This document shows positions 47,410 to 56,747 of a stretch of DNA of 64,000 nt, in pieces. The stretch lies in contig NZ_JAKNTA010000003.1 of the NCBI RefSeq assembly GCF_022288725.1, positions 623,738 through 687,737 of the forward strand, written 5' to 3'. Each line of letters starts with the position of its first letter. Position 1 is the stretch's first letter. Origin of the DNA: Kitasatospora sp. A2-31. Its GTDB lineage: Bacteria; Actinomycetota; Actinomycetes; Streptomycetales; Streptomycetaceae. Position numbers and translations under genes: made by a program. Under the pieces are notes generated by a model that made no database searches, had not been told where the DNA came from, and saw nothing but the letters and a program-made list of their open reading frames with translations.

Positions 47410-49467
47410 ATGGACGTCAAGCGATACTTCCGTGCGCCGATCATGTGGATCGTGCTGGCCGTCCTCGCCGTCATCGTGCTGATGCAGGTCGTTTCGGACT
47501 CGAACGGCTACAAGACGGTGGACACCGGGCAGGTCGTCGCGGCGATCGACGCCAAGCAGGTCAAGTCGGCGCAGATCACCACTGGTGACTCGAACACGAT
47601 CAAGATCCAGCTCAAGGACGGCGCCAAGCTGTCCGACGCCGGTACGGGCAAGACCCCGTCCGGCAGCAAGTTCCAGGCCTCGTACATCGGCGACCAGGGT
47701 GTCGGCATCGCCGACAAGCTCCAGGCGCAGATCAACGACAACGACCAGAACACGCTCCCCGAGGGCTACACCATCAGCCCGGAGAAGCAGAGCACCTTCG
47801 TCAGCCTGCTGCTGTCGATGCTCCCCATCGTCATCATCGTCCTGGTCTTCCTGTTCCTGATGAACCAGATGCAGGGCGGCGGCTCGCGCGTCATGCAGTT
47901 CGGCAAGTCCAAGGCCAAGCTGCTCACCAAGGACACCCCGAAGACCACCTTCGCGGACGTCGCCGGTGCGGACGAGGCGGTCGAGGAGCTCCACGAGATC
48001 AAGGAGTTCCTGCAGGAGCCGGCCAAGTTCCAGGCCGTCGGCGCCAAGATCCCCAAGGGCGTGCTGCTCTACGGCCCGCCCGGTACCGGCAAGACCCTGC
48101 TGGCGCGCGCCGTCGCGGGCGAGGCCGGCGTGCCGTTCTACTCGATCTCCGGCTCGGACTTCGTCGAGATGTTCGTCGGTGTCGGCGCCAGCCGCGTCCG
48201 CGACCTCTTCGAGCAGGCCAAGGCGAACGCCCCGGCGATCGTCTTCGTCGACGAGATCGACGCCGTCGGCCGGCACCGCGGTGCGGGCCTCGGCGGTGGC
48301 CACGACGAGCGCGAGCAGACCCTCAACCAGCTGCTGGTCGAGATGGACGGCTTCGACGTCAAGGGCGGCGTGATCCTGATCGCCGCGACCAACCGCCCCG
48401 ACATCCTGGACCCGGCGCTGCTGCGCCCGGGCCGCTTCGACCGCCAGATCGCGGTCGAGCGCCCCGACCTCCAGGGCCGGCTGGACATCCTCAAGGTGCA
48501 CCAGAAGGGCAAGCCGATCGCGCCGGACGTCGACCTCTCGGCCGTCGCCAAGCGCACCCCCGGCTTCACGGGCGCGGACCTGTCGAACGTCCTCAACGAG
48601 GCCGCGCTGCTGACCGCCCGTTCGGACAAGAAGCTGATCGACAACGGCATCCTGGACGAGGCGATCGACCGTGTCGTGGCCGGTCCGCAGAAGCGCACGC
48701 GGATCATGTCCGACAAGGAGAAGAAGATCACCGCGTACCACGAGGGCGGCCACGCCCTGGTGGCGGCGGCGTGCCCGAACAGCGACCCGGTGCACAAGAT
48801 CACCATCCTGTCCCGCGGCCGGGCCCTCGGCTACACCATGGTGCTGCCGGACGAGGACAAGTACTCCACCACCCGCAACGAGATGCTCGACCAGCTGGCC
48901 TACATGCTGGGCGGCCGCGCGGCGGAGGAGCTGGTCTTCCACGACCCGACCACGGGCGCCTCGAACGACATCGAGAAGGCCACCGCCACCGCGCGGGCCA
49001 TGGTCACCCAGTACGGCATGACCGAGCGCCTGGGTGCGATCAAGTTCGGCAGCGACAACTCGGAGCCCTTCCTGGGCCGCGAGATGGGCCACCAGCGCGA
49101 CTACTCGGAAGAGGTCGCCGGGCTGGTCGACGAAGAGGTCAAGAAGCTCATCGAGAACGCGCACAACGAGGCCTGGGAGATCCTGGTCGAGAACCGCGAC
49201 GTGCTCGACAACCTGGTCCTCGAGCTCCTGGAGAAGGAGACCCTCAACAAGGAGCAGATCGCCGAGATCTTCGCCCCGATCGTCAAGCGCCCGGCCCGGC
49301 CGGCCTGGACGGGCTCCGCCCGCCGGACGCCGTCCACCCGCCCGCCGGTCCAGTCGCCGAAGGAGCTGGCGCTGACCAACGGCGCCGCGAGCTCCGCCAC
49401 CGACGCTGCCCAGGTCGACGTGGTGAAGCTCCCGCCGCTCCCGACGGAGCCGCCCACGGAGGGCTGA
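47410..49467 (+). CDS. ftsH: ATP-dependent zinc metalloprotease FtsH
   Basis: 685 residues: membrane helix 1 (about 9-27), an external domain, helix 2 (about 135-155), AAA+ ATPase with Walker A GPPGTGKT (222-229), Walker [10 protein letters not shown], second region of homology [20 protein letters not shown], and the zinc protease site HEGGH (His444). Degrades membrane and some cytosolic proteins as a hexamer. The start ATG 47410 gives the family N-terminus MDVKRYFR; the ribosome site AGGAGGG lies unusually far upstream (about 47380). Confidence 0.95.
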   Translation: MDVKRYFRAPIMWIVLAVLAVIVLMQVVSDSNGYKTVDTGQVVAAIDAKQVKSAQITTGDSNTIKIQLKDGAKLSDAGTGKTPSGSKFQASYIGDQGVGIADKLQAQINDNDQNTLPEGYTISPEKQSTFVSLLLSMLPIVIIVLVFLFLMNQMQGGGSRVMQFGKSKAKLLTKDTPKTTFADVAGADEAVEELHEIKEFLQEPAKFQAVGAKIPKGVLLYGPPGTGKTLLARAVAGEAGVPFYSISGSDFVEMFVGVGASRVRDLFEQAKANAPAIVFVDEIDAVGRHRGAGLGGGHDEREQTLNQLLVEMDGFDVKGGVILIAATNRPDILDPALLRPGRFDRQIAVERPDLQGRLDILKVHQKGKPIAPDVDLSAVAKRTPGFTGADLSNVLNEAALLTARSDKKLIDNGILDEAIDRVVAGPQKRTRIMSDKEKKITAYHEGGHALVAAACPNSDPVHKITILSRGRALGYTMVLPDEDKYSTTRNEMLDQLAYMLGGRAAEELVFHDPTTGASNDIEKATATARAMVTQYGMTERLGAIKFGSDNSEPFLGREMGHQRDYSEEVAGLVDEEVKKLIENAHNEAWEILVENRDVLDNLVLELLEKETLNKEQIAEIFAPIVKRPARPAWTGSARRTPSTRPPVQSPKELALTNGAASSATDAAQVDVVKLPPLPTEPPTEG

Positions 49468-49578
49468 CCGGCCCGCCGTACGGAACGGAATGGATGCCGC
49501 GTCACCGGGGTTTGTACCCTGGAGGCGCGGCATCCGTGCTGTTCAGCCCCCGTAGTCCCACGAGTAAGCGAGGCCCGC

Positions 49579-50184
49579 ATGATCGACCCGGTGACGCTCG
49601 ACGGTCCGCCCGCCGTCGGGACCTTCGACCAGAAGCGGGCCGAGAACGCCATTCGCGAGCTGCTGCTCGCCGTGGGGGAGGACCCGGACCGCGAGGGACT
49701 GCTGGAGACCCCCGCCCGGGTCGCGCGGGCGTACAAGGAGATATTCGCGGGCCTCTGGCAGGAGCCGGAGGACGTCCTCACCACCACCTTCGACCTGGGC
49801 CACGACGAGATGGTGCTGGTCAAGGACATCGAGCTGACGTCCGTCTGCGAGCACCACCTGGTGCCCTTCCGCGGCGTCGCGCACGTCGGCTACATCCCGT
49901 CCACCAGCGGGAAGATCACCGGCCTGTCCAAGCTGGCCCGCTTGGTCGACGTCTACGCCCGGCGCCCGCAGGTCCAGGAGCGGCTGACCAGCCAGGTCGC
50001 GGACGCGCTGATGCGGATCCTGGAGCCGCGCGGGGCGATCGTCGTGGTCGAGTGCGAGCACATGTGCATGTCGATGCGGGGCATCCGCAAGCCGGGCGCC
50101 AAGACCATCACGTCCTGCGTGCGGGGCCAGCTGCGCGACCCGGCCACCCGGGCCGAGGCGATGAGCCTCATCATCGGGCGCTGA
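49579..50184 (+). CDS. folE: GTP cyclohydrolase I
   Basis: 201 residues. Zinc and catalytic motifs [12 protein letters not shown] (Cys90) and [13 protein letters not shown] are intact. First step of folate (tetrahydropterin) synthesis: GTP to dihydroneopterin triphosphate. ATG 49579. It follows ftsH by 111 bp. The stop TGA is part of an 8-nt tandem repeat. Confidence 0.95.
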   Translation: MIDPVTLDGPPAVGTFDQKRAENAIRELLLAVGEDPDREGLLETPARVARAYKEIFAGLWQEPEDVLTTTFDLGHDEMVLVKDIELTSVCEHHLVPFRGVAHVGYIPSTSGKITGLSKLARLVDVYARRPQVQERLTSQVADALMRILEPRGAIVVVECEHMCMSMRGIRKPGAKTITSCVRGQLRDPATRAEAMSLIIGR

Positions 50185-50228
50185 TGCGCTGATGCGCTGA
50201 TGCGCTGATGCGCTGAGGCGCTGGGGCG
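50181..50228 (+). repeat. 8-nt tandem repeat at the folE stop
   Basis: Six units: four perfect CTGATGCG followed by CTGAGGCG and CTGGGGCG. The first unit contains the folE stop codon. Copy-number change in this unit would not alter the folE protein because the stop lies in the first copy. Confidence 0.9.
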
Positions 50229-50279
50229 CCGAGGGCGGCCGGGGCGCCGGGCCGTCCTCGCTGCTCGGCGCCCGGCTGC

Positions 50280-51068
50280 TCAGAGCAGCTCGCGCTCGGC
50301 GTGTGGCGGGGCCGGCGTGCCCAGGGCGTTGCGGCGCTCGGGCATCCGCAGCTTCACCATCCGGCGCCAGCCGAAGGCCCGGTCGTACAGGTAGAGCGCG
50401 TGGACGCCGGCCGTGACCACGGCCAGCTGCCAGCGAGGCCACCGGAGGATCCGGGCCATCCGGGAGGTCACCGCGAGGCCGACGTCCCGGTGGGTGCGGA
50501 TCTCGCCGCGGGCGCTGTTCTCCAGGACGTGCCGGATGTACGGGCCGTGGCCCTCGGCGGCGAAGCGGAGCAGCTCCTCGTGGCAGTAGGCGAGGTGGTT
50601 GTCCTCGTCGGCGGAGATCATCCGCATCGCCCGGGCGAGGTCGGGGTTGTCGCCGTAGACCTTGACCAGCTGGCGCATCTGCTCCGCCGCGCGCTGCTCG
50701 GTGACCCGGCTGTGCGCCAGGTAGGTGATGATCTCGCGCTCGGTCAGCGGCACCTCGCTGTTGAGCCGTTCGTGGGAGAGGCCGACCCCCTGGCGCTCCA
50801 GCAGCATGCAGTAGTCGGCCTCGGCGGGGACCGCCACCCTGGGCAGGGCGCGTTTGTGGAGCAGCTGGGTGAAGATCCGGCCGTGCTTGCGCTCGTCGGC
50901 GCCGTGCCTGGCGATCTTGGGGGCGAGCACCGGGTCCCGGGTGAGCGCGGTGATCCGTTCGTTCTCCCAGCCGCCCTGGTCCTCGCCGCCGGCCGCGATG
51001 CTGCAGAACAGCTGGTAGGCCTCGTCGTTCCGGTAGATCTCGTCGAAGAGCGATCGAGTGCTGAGCAT
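50280..51068 (-). CDS. Ferritin-like diiron protein
   Basis: 262 residues, helical. Four-helix-bundle metal motifs: an early DEAYQ, HGADERKHGRIF (E-X2-H type), and AMRMISADEDNHLAYCHEELL (E/D-X2-H). A hydrophobic segment WQLAVVTAGVHALYLYDRAFG near the C-terminus suggests membrane association. Resembles ferritin-like proteins of actinobacteria, distantly the MiaE/desaturase class; the reaction is unknown. ATG 51068 with an ideal AGGAGG. Confidence 0.8.
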   Translation of the reverse strand: MLSTRSLFDEIYRNDEAYQLFCSIAAGGEDQGGWENERITALTRDPVLAPKIARHGADERKHGRIFTQLLHKRALPRVAVPAEADYCMLLERQGVGLSHERLNSEVPLTEREIITYLAHSRVTEQRAAEQMRQLVKVYGDNPDLARAMRMISADEDNHLAYCHEELLRFAAEGHGPYIRHVLENSARGEIRTHRDVGLAVTSRMARILRWPRWQLAVVTAGVHALYLYDRAFGWRRMVKLRMPERRNALGTPAPPHAERELL

Positions 51069-51202
51069 GGGGCCTCCTGCTCGGGTCCGGGCGGTGCGGC
51101 CGTTCGGCCGCGGCCGCGATACGTTCCCCCCGGTACGCCGGCGGTCCGGCGACCGGCCGGTAATCACCCGCCCGGCGGCCCGGCCGGCCGTCGTGCCGCC
51201 GC

Positions 51203-52363
51203 TCAGTTCCAGGTGAGCCGGGCGCTCATCCACTCCAGGGCGGCGGGCAGCTCGCGCACCCAGCTGTCGAAATTGTGGCCCCCGTCGTCCAGGTACAGCG
51301 ACTCGACCTTGAACTGCGGGTTGGTCGCGGCCACCTTCTCGGCGAGGTCGACGAACTTCACCGTGTCGGGGTAGTCGGTCTCCTTGCGCGTGCTGATCAC
51401 CATCAGCGAGAGGTTCGGCGCGGGGAGGTTCTGCAGCCGCCAGGAGAGGTCGCTCTGGTCGGCCAGCGCCCGGTCGCCGCCGAAGAGGCTGCCGCCGGTG
51501 AACTGGTCCTCGACCACCTTGAAGTCGCCGTGCATGCCCGTCCCGTTGCCGAAGACGTCGGGGAAGCGCATCGCCAGCCGCAGGGCGCAGCTGCCGCCGG
51601 TGGAGTAGCCGAGCACGCCCCAGGAGGAGGCGGACCGACTGGTCCGGTAGGTCGCGCGCAGCGCGTCGGGGACGTCCTTGGCGAACCAGGTCTCGGTGCG
51701 CGGCCCGCCGGGGACGTCCACGCACTCGGTGTTGCGCGGCGAGACGACGGCCGGGCGGGCCATCACGATGATCGAGGGCGTGAGCTTCCCGGCCTTGCGC
51801 AGCTCCCAGGCGGTCTGCGGCAGGGCCAGCTCCTTCACCAGGTGCTGGGTGGTGCCCGGGTAGCCGGAGAGTGCCAGCAGCACGGGGAAGCGGACCATGG
51901 AGAGCTTGGGGTCGAAGTACTCCGGGGGCAGGTAGACGAACATCTGGTCGGAGAGGCCGGTCTCCTTCCCGGTGACCCGGACCGATTCGATCTTGCCGAC
52001 CTCCTCCGGGGGGCCCTTCGGCAGATCGGTGACGCCCTCCAGGCCGCCCTCGTCGGTCGGCTGGATCGGCGCGTCGGAGACCGGGGTGCCGCCGTGGTGG
52101 TTCTCGTTGCTGGTGAGGGCCAGCTTGGCGCCGCCGGGGCTGAACAGGTCGTCCCACGAGGTGTAGAAGCCGAAGGAGTTGTTGACCGACAGCGCGAGCA
52201 CGGCCAGCACCGAGACCTGGGTCACCGTCAGGAGTCCGATCCGGCCGAGCACCGGCAGGGGGCGCTGGCGGGCCAGCCGCGGCCAGAGCCAGAGCGTCGC
52301 GAGCAGGGCCGCCGCGCCGAGTGCGAGCAGCGAGTTCACCAGCGCTTCGCTGGTCAGTTCCAT
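51203..52363 (-). CDS. Membrane-anchored alpha/beta-hydrolase esterase
   Basis: 386 residues from ATG 52363 (GGAAGG upstream; an in-frame ATG at 52405 is also possible). Two or three N-terminal membrane helices, then an esterase-D/antigen-85-like hydrolase domain: DQMFVYLPPEYFD, nucleophile elbow GYSTGGSC, and the catalytic His in DDGGHNFDSW. Acts outside the membrane, probably on an ester; substrate unknown. Confidence 0.85.
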   Translation of the reverse strand: MELTSEALVNSLLALGAAALLATLWLWPRLARQRPLPVLGRIGLLTVTQVSVLAVLALSVNNSFGFYTSWDDLFSPGGAKLALTSNENHHGGTPVSDAPIQPTDEGGLEGVTDLPKGPPEEVGKIESVRVTGKETGLSDQMFVYLPPEYFDPKLSMVRFPVLLALSGYPGTTQHLVKELALPQTAWELRKAGKLTPSIIVMARPAVVSPRNTECVDVPGGPRTETWFAKDVPDALRATYRTSRSASSWGVLGYSTGGSCALRLAMRFPDVFGNGTGMHGDFKVVEDQFTGGSLFGGDRALADQSDLSWRLQNLPAPNLSLMVISTRKETDYPDTVKFVDLAEKVAATNPQFKVESLYLDDGGHNFDSWVRELPAALEWMSARLTWN

Positions 52364-52666
52364 GCCGTCGGCCTTCCGGTGGGACACTGTCGGTGCAGGC
52401 TTCATCGTCTGGCGGTCCGTCAGTCGCGGCCATCGCGGCTAGGCTGTCCGGGCGCCGGGGCGGGGCGGGAGGGCGAGGAGGAGTCGGCGCAACCGGCGCC
52501 CTAGAATGCGGCGTCCACCGTACGTACCGCGTACGCAGGGGCTCGTCGCGCCACGCGGCACGGGGCTTCGGCTCCCACCCACGGCTCAATCGCAGCGCCC
52601 ACCGGGGCCGGTTTACCGACCGTTTCCCGTTCCTTGGTGTGCGCATTGCCTGATGAAGGAAAAGGC

Positions 52667-52759
52667 ATGAAGGTCCCTCACAACTCCTCCCCCGGAGTGG
52701 CAGGACTGCGCACCGCAGCCTCTACGCTGAGCTTCCATGAGCGTTCCCGTGTCCGTTGA
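52667..52759 (+). CDS. Upstream ORF overlapping the MprF-like gene start
   Basis: 30 codons from ATG 52667, which has an excellent ribosome site (AAGGAAAAGG, 6-8 bp). It reads MKVPHNSSPGVAGLRT and ends with TGA inside the following gene, 23 bp past its ATG, in another frame. It could be a translated leader peptide. The rest of 52364-52736 shows no other gene and must hold two divergent promoters. Confidence 0.4.
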   Translation: MKVPHNSSPGVAGLRTAASTLSFHERSRVR

Positions 52760-54572
52760 GCCGAGCCCCGAGCAGCCGCCGCGTCGCCGCGGCCTGCAGA
52801 CGCTTCGTACCCAAGCGGCCGCCGTACCGAGGGCCTGGCTCCCCGGCGCGGTCGGTTACGCCTGCCTGCTGATCGGTCTGGTCGACATCGCCAGTGCGGT
52901 GTTCCCCAAGCTCCGGCACACCAAGGTGCACGACTTCACCGGGCAGCTGCCCGGCGGCACCACCACCCTGGCCGCGGCCGGGACCCTGATGGTCGGCCTG
53001 CTGCTGGTGCTGCTCGCCCACGCTCTGCGCCGCCGCAAGCGGCGCGCCTGGCGGGCGGTCTGCGTGCTGCTGCCGATCGGCGTGGCGCTGCACGTCCTGC
53101 GCTGGCACCAGATCGGCCCGGCGGTCGTCTCGCTGGTGCTCTTCGTGGTGATGCTGGTGCACCGGCGCGAGTTCTACGCCAAGGCCGACCCGCGCACCCG
53201 CTGGCGGGCGCTCGTCAACCTGGTCGTGATGGGCACCGTCAGCGTGCTGCTCGGCCTGCTGGTGGTCTCCACCCGGACCAAGTACGAGCTCGGCGACCCC
53301 GGCCTGCTGCACCGGCTGGAGCACGTCGGCTACGGGTTGTTCGGCTTCGAAGGACCGCTCGGCTACACCTCGGACCGGGTCTCCGACCTGGTCGCCTACC
53401 TGCTCGGCGGGATGGGCCTGATCACCGCGCTCACCACCGCGTACCTGGCGCTGCGCCCGGAGAAGCCCAAGCCGGAGCTGACCGCCGAGGACGAGGAGAA
53501 GGTCCGCGGACTGCTCGACCGCCACGGTGAGCGGGACTCGCTCGGCTACTTCGCGCTGCGCCGCGACAAGAGCGTGCTGTTTTCCCCCTCCGGCAAGGCC
53601 GCGATCTCCTACCGCGTGGTCTCCGGCGTGATGCTGGCCTCCGGCGACCCGGTGGGTGACGTCGAGGCCTGGCCCGGTGCGATCAAGACCTTCATGGCCG
53701 AGGCCCGCGAGCACGCCTGGGTGCCGGCCGTGATGGGCTGCAGCGAGGTCGGCGGGGAGGTCTGGACCCGCGAGGCGGGCCTGGACGCGCTGGAGCTGGG
53801 GGACGAGGCGATCGTCGACACCGAGAGCTTCTCGCTCTCCGGCCGGGCGATGCGCAACGTCCGCCAGATGGTCAAGCGGATCGAGCGCAACGGCTACTCC
53901 TGCCAGGTGCGCCGGGTCTCCGAGCTGACCCTGGAGGAGAAGTACCGGATCGCCGACGCGGCCGCCCGCTGGCGCGGCACCGACACCGAGCGCGGCTTCT
54001 CGATGGCGCTGGGCCGCTTCGGCGACCCGCTGGACGACGCCTGCGTCGTGGTCACCGCGCACAAGGCCCCGGAGGAGGGCGAGTCGGGCGACGACCTGAA
54101 GGCCGTGCTGCACTTCGTCCCCTGGGGGCCGGACGGCATCTCGCTGGAGCTGATGCGCCGCGACCGCGCTGCCGACCCGGGCCTGAACGAGCTGCTGATC
54201 GTGGCCGCGCTGCAGGCGGTGCCGGCGATGGGCATCCGCCGGGTGTCGCTCAACTTCGCGATGTTCCGCTCCGCGCTGGCGCGCGGCGAGCGGATCGGCG
54301 CCGGCCCGGTGCTGCGCGCCTGGCGCGGGCTCCTGGTCTTCCTCTCGCGCTGGTTCCAGATCGAGTCGCTCTACAAGTTCAACGCGAAGTTCCAGCCGCA
54401 GTGGGAGCCGCGCTTCCTGGTCTTCCCGAACACCCGGGATCTGCCCCGGATCGGCTTCGCCGCGATGCAGGCCGAGGCCTTCATCACGCTCGGCATGCCG
54501 CGCTTCGGCCGCAAGCGGCAGCGCGAGGGCCTGATGCCCTCCCCGCGCCCGGAGGTCACCGAGGCCGCCTGA
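52737..54572 (+). CDS. MprF/LysX-like membrane protein with DUF2156 acyltransferase domain
   Basis: 611 residues: six or seven membrane helices (about 35-245), then a cytosolic DUF2156/lysylphosphatidylglycerol-synthase C-terminal domain (about 260-600; YFALRRDKSVLFSPSGKAA, LMRRDRAADPGLNELLIVAAL, SLYKFNAKFQPQWEPRFLVF). Such proteins transfer an aminoacyl group from tRNA to lipids, changing surface charge. No lysyl-tRNA synthetase domain is fused. ATG 52737 lacks a ribosome site but lies 8 nt after TACGCT (52723-52728), so a leaderless mRNA is possible. Confidence 0.85.
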   Translation: MSVPVSVEPSPEQPPRRRGLQTLRTQAAAVPRAWLPGAVGYACLLIGLVDIASAVFPKLRHTKVHDFTGQLPGGTTTLAAAGTLMVGLLLVLLAHALRRRKRRAWRAVCVLLPIGVALHVLRWHQIGPAVVSLVLFVVMLVHRREFYAKADPRTRWRALVNLVVMGTVSVLLGLLVVSTRTKYELGDPGLLHRLEHVGYGLFGFEGPLGYTSDRVSDLVAYLLGGMGLITALTTAYLALRPEKPKPELTAEDEEKVRGLLDRHGERDSLGYFALRRDKSVLFSPSGKAAISYRVVSGVMLASGDPVGDVEAWPGAIKTFMAEAREHAWVPAVMGCSEVGGEVWTREAGLDALELGDEAIVDTESFSLSGRAMRNVRQMVKRIERNGYSCQVRRVSELTLEEKYRIADAAARWRGTDTERGFSMALGRFGDPLDDACVVVTAHKAPEEGESGDDLKAVLHFVPWGPDGISLELMRRDRAADPGLNELLIVAALQAVPAMGIRRVSLNFAMFRSALARGERIGAGPVLRAWRGLLVFLSRWFQIESLYKFNAKFQPQWEPRFLVFPNTRDLPRIGFAAMQAEAFITLGMPRFGRKRQREGLMPSPRPEVTEAA

Positions 54573-54610
54573 CCGGCGCGCGCCGCCACGGCCGCGCGCC
54601 GCTCGACCCT

Positions 54611-54653
54611 GAACCGGACCCCGGTCGGAACTCCTCCGGCCGGGGTCCGGTTC
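54611..54653 (+). terminator. Terminator between the MprF-like gene and folP
   Basis: 14-bp perfect stem (54611-54624 with 54640-54653), extendable inside the loop. It ends only 14 bp before the folP start, and a GATAAT hexamer (54654-54659) follows directly, so the folP promoter abuts the terminator. Confidence 0.85.
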
Positions 54654-54666
54654 GATAATGGGGTTT

Positions 54667-55533
54667 ATGAGCGATTCGCTGTCCTTCTCCCTGCCGGCCG
54701 GGCTGCCGCGGCTCGACCGCTGCGCCGTGATGGGCGTCGTCAACGTGACCCCCGACTCCTTCTCGGACGGCGGGATGTGGCACGACCCCGCCCGCGCCAT
54801 CGCGCACGGCCTGGCGCTGCGGGCCCGGGGCGCGGACCTGGTGGACGTCGGCGGCGAGTCCACCCGCCCCGGCTCGGCGCGGGTGCCCGAGGAGGAGGAG
54901 CTGAGCCGGGTGCTCCCGGTGGTCCGCGAGCTCGCCGACGCCGGGGTGGTGGTCTCCGTCGACACCATGCGCGCCTCGGTCGCCGAGCGGGCGGTGGCGG
55001 CCGGCGCCCGGATCGTCAACGACGTCTCCGGCGGGCTGGCCGACCCGGCGATGGCCCGGGTGGTGGCGGAGACCGGGGTCCCCTTCGTGGTGATGCACTG
55101 GCGCGGACAGTCCGCCGACATGGACCGGCTGGCCGTCTACGACGACGTGGTCGCCGACGTGGTCGGCGAGCTGACCGCCCGGGTGGACGCCCTGCTCGCG
55201 GCCGGCGTCAAGGAGGAGCAGCTGATCCTGGACCCGGGCCTGGGCTTCGCCAAGACCCCCGCGCACAACTGGGCCCTGCTCGGCCGGCTGGACGCGATCA
55301 CCGGGCTCGGCCGTCCCGTCCTCGTCGCCGCATCGCGCAAGCGGTTCCTGGGTACGCTGCTCGCCGACCCGGAAACCGGGGAGCTGCGTCCGGCGCGGGA
55401 GCGCGACGACGCGACCGCCGCGGTGTCGGTGCTGTCGGCACAGGCGGGGGCCTGGGCGGTGCGGGTGCACGACGTGTCGGGCACGGCGGACGCCGTGCGG
55501 GTGGTCGCGGCCTGGCAGCGCGCGGCCCGGTAG
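54667..55533 (+). CDS. folP: Dihydropteroate synthase
   Basis: 288 residues with the DHPS blocks GVVNVTPDSFSDGGMW, VDVGGESTRPGSARVP, SVDTMRAS, IVNDVSGGL and VLVAASRKRFLG. It joins p-aminobenzoate to the pterin pyrophosphate; target of sulfonamides. ATG 54667 is 7 nt after GATAAT, consistent with leaderless translation; ATG 54658 overlaps that hexamer and is less likely. First gene of folP-NTF2-folB-folK. Confidence 0.95.
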   Translation: MSDSLSFSLPAGLPRLDRCAVMGVVNVTPDSFSDGGMWHDPARAIAHGLALRARGADLVDVGGESTRPGSARVPEEEELSRVLPVVRELADAGVVVSVDTMRASVAERAVAAGARIVNDVSGGLADPAMARVVAETGVPFVVMHWRGQSADMDRLAVYDDVVADVVGELTARVDALLAAGVKEEQLILDPGLGFAKTPAHNWALLGRLDAITGLGRPVLVAASRKRFLGTLLADPETGELRPARERDDATAAVSVLSAQAGAWAVRVHDVSGTADAVRVVAAWQRAAR

Positions 55534-55581
55534 GGACCCTCCGGCCCGACGGCGGGCACGGAGGGCGAGACGGGAGGGTCT

Positions 55582-56082
55582 GTGGCAGGTGACGGCAGGG
55601 TGAGCGGAGACACCGCGGGACAGCGGGCCCGGGAGGCGGACGTGGAGGCCGTCCTGGAGGCCAACCGGGCGCTCTACGAGGCGCTCGAGAACGGCGATCA
55701 GGAGGCGGTCGAGGACGCCTGGCTGGGCGCCGCCGACGCCGACGACAAGGGCGGCGTGGTGTGCGTGCACCCCGGCTGGCCGGTGCTGCGCGGACGGGCC
55801 CAGGTGACCCGCTCGTACATGCTGATCATGGCGCACACCGAGTACATCCAGTTCATCCTGACCGACGTCGAGGCCGAGGTGCACGGTGATGTGGCTCTTG
55901 TCACGTGCACGGAGAACATCCTTTCCGGTGGTGAGGCGGAGGAGGAGGGCGAGCTCGGCCCGCTGGTCGGCGGAAAGGTCGTCTCGACCAATCTCTTCCG
56001 CCGGACGCCGGCCGGCTGGAAGCTCTGGTCCCACCACGGGTCACCGGTGCTGACCAGCGGCGACGAGGACGGCGAGGACTGA
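55582..56082 (+). CDS. NTF2/SnoaL-like protein in the folate cluster
   Basis: 166 residues with the NTF2-like pattern VLEANRALYEALENGDQEAV, GWPVLRGRAQVTRSYM, ALVTCTENIL and KLWSHHGSPV, as in nuclear transport factor 2 family proteins. No clear catalytic residues. A gene of this type regularly stands between folP and folB in streptomycetes, but its role there is not known. GTG 55582 after GGGAGG; GTG 55600 is possible. Confidence 0.82.
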   Translation: MAGDGRVSGDTAGQRAREADVEAVLEANRALYEALENGDQEAVEDAWLGAADADDKGGVVCVHPGWPVLRGRAQVTRSYMLIMAHTEYIQFILTDVEAEVHGDVALVTCTENILSGGEAEEEGELGPLVGGKVVSTNLFRRTPAGWKLWSHHGSPVLTSGDEDGED

Positions 56083-56315
56083 TCCGGGGGCCGTCGGGAA
56101 ATGGGCCCCCGGCGGTCGCCCGGGAATTTCCGGAAGGTCACCCAACGTTCACGTCAATCGCCATTTCGGTGTGCGTGGCGACGGTTCGTGCCGGGTAGGA
56201 CGGTCAGGCGTTGTCCGCGCTCGCAGGTAGATTCGAAACGGAGTGGCGGGCGCGATGCCCGCCTTCGCCCTGCCTGCCCGCCTCGTTCGGGGCAGGGCCC
56301 GTCCGACTGGGAGCA

Positions 56316-56687
56316 GTGATTCGTTTGCTGGACCGCGTCACCCTGCGGGGTCTGCGTGCCCGGGGCCACCACGGCGTCTTCGAGCGCGAGCGCGTCGAGG
56401 GCCAGACCTTCGTGGTGGACCTCGTGCTGTACCTGGACACCCGCCCCGCCGCGTCCGGCGACGACCTCACCCGCACGGCGCACTACGGCATCGTGGCCGA
56501 GGAGGTCACCGCGATCATCGCCGGCGAGCCGGTCGACCTGATCGAGACCCTGGCGCAGCGCATCGCCGACCAGTGCCTGAAGCACGAGGCGGTGGAGGAG
56601 GTCGAGGTGACCGTGCACAAGCCGGACGCCCCGATCACCGTGCCGTTCGACGACGTGACCGTCACCATCCACCGGGGCCGCGCATGA
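56316..56687 (+). CDS. folB: Dihydroneopterin aldolase
   Basis: 123 residues: LDRVTLRGLRARGHHGVFER, FVVDLVLYLDTRPAASGDDL, ETLAQRIADQCL, and the catalytic Lys in VTVHKPDAPI. Converts dihydroneopterin to hydroxymethyl-dihydropterin. GTG 56316 is close to GGGAG; TTG 56325 is an alternative. Its stop overlaps an ATG (ATGA at 56684) of a 17-codon micro-ORF. Confidence 0.92.
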   Translation: MIRLLDRVTLRGLRARGHHGVFERERVEGQTFVVDLVLYLDTRPAASGDDLTRTAHYGIVAEEVTAIIAGEPVDLIETLAQRIADQCLKHEAVEEVEVTVHKPDAPITVPFDDVTVTIHRGRA

Positions 56688-56737
56688 CCGCTGCCGTGCG
56701 CCCCGTTCCCGCCGTCAAGCCCGCCTTCCTGCTGTAG
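56684..56737 (+). CDS. 17-codon micro-ORF between folB and folK
   Basis: ATGA overlap with the folB stop, then MTAAVRPVPAVKPAFLL and TAG, 10 bp before the folK ATG. Could be a translated spacer coupling folB to folK or chance. No family recognised. Confidence 0.3.
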   Translation: MTAAVRPVPAVKPAFLL

Positions 56738-56747
56738 AGGACGCCCG

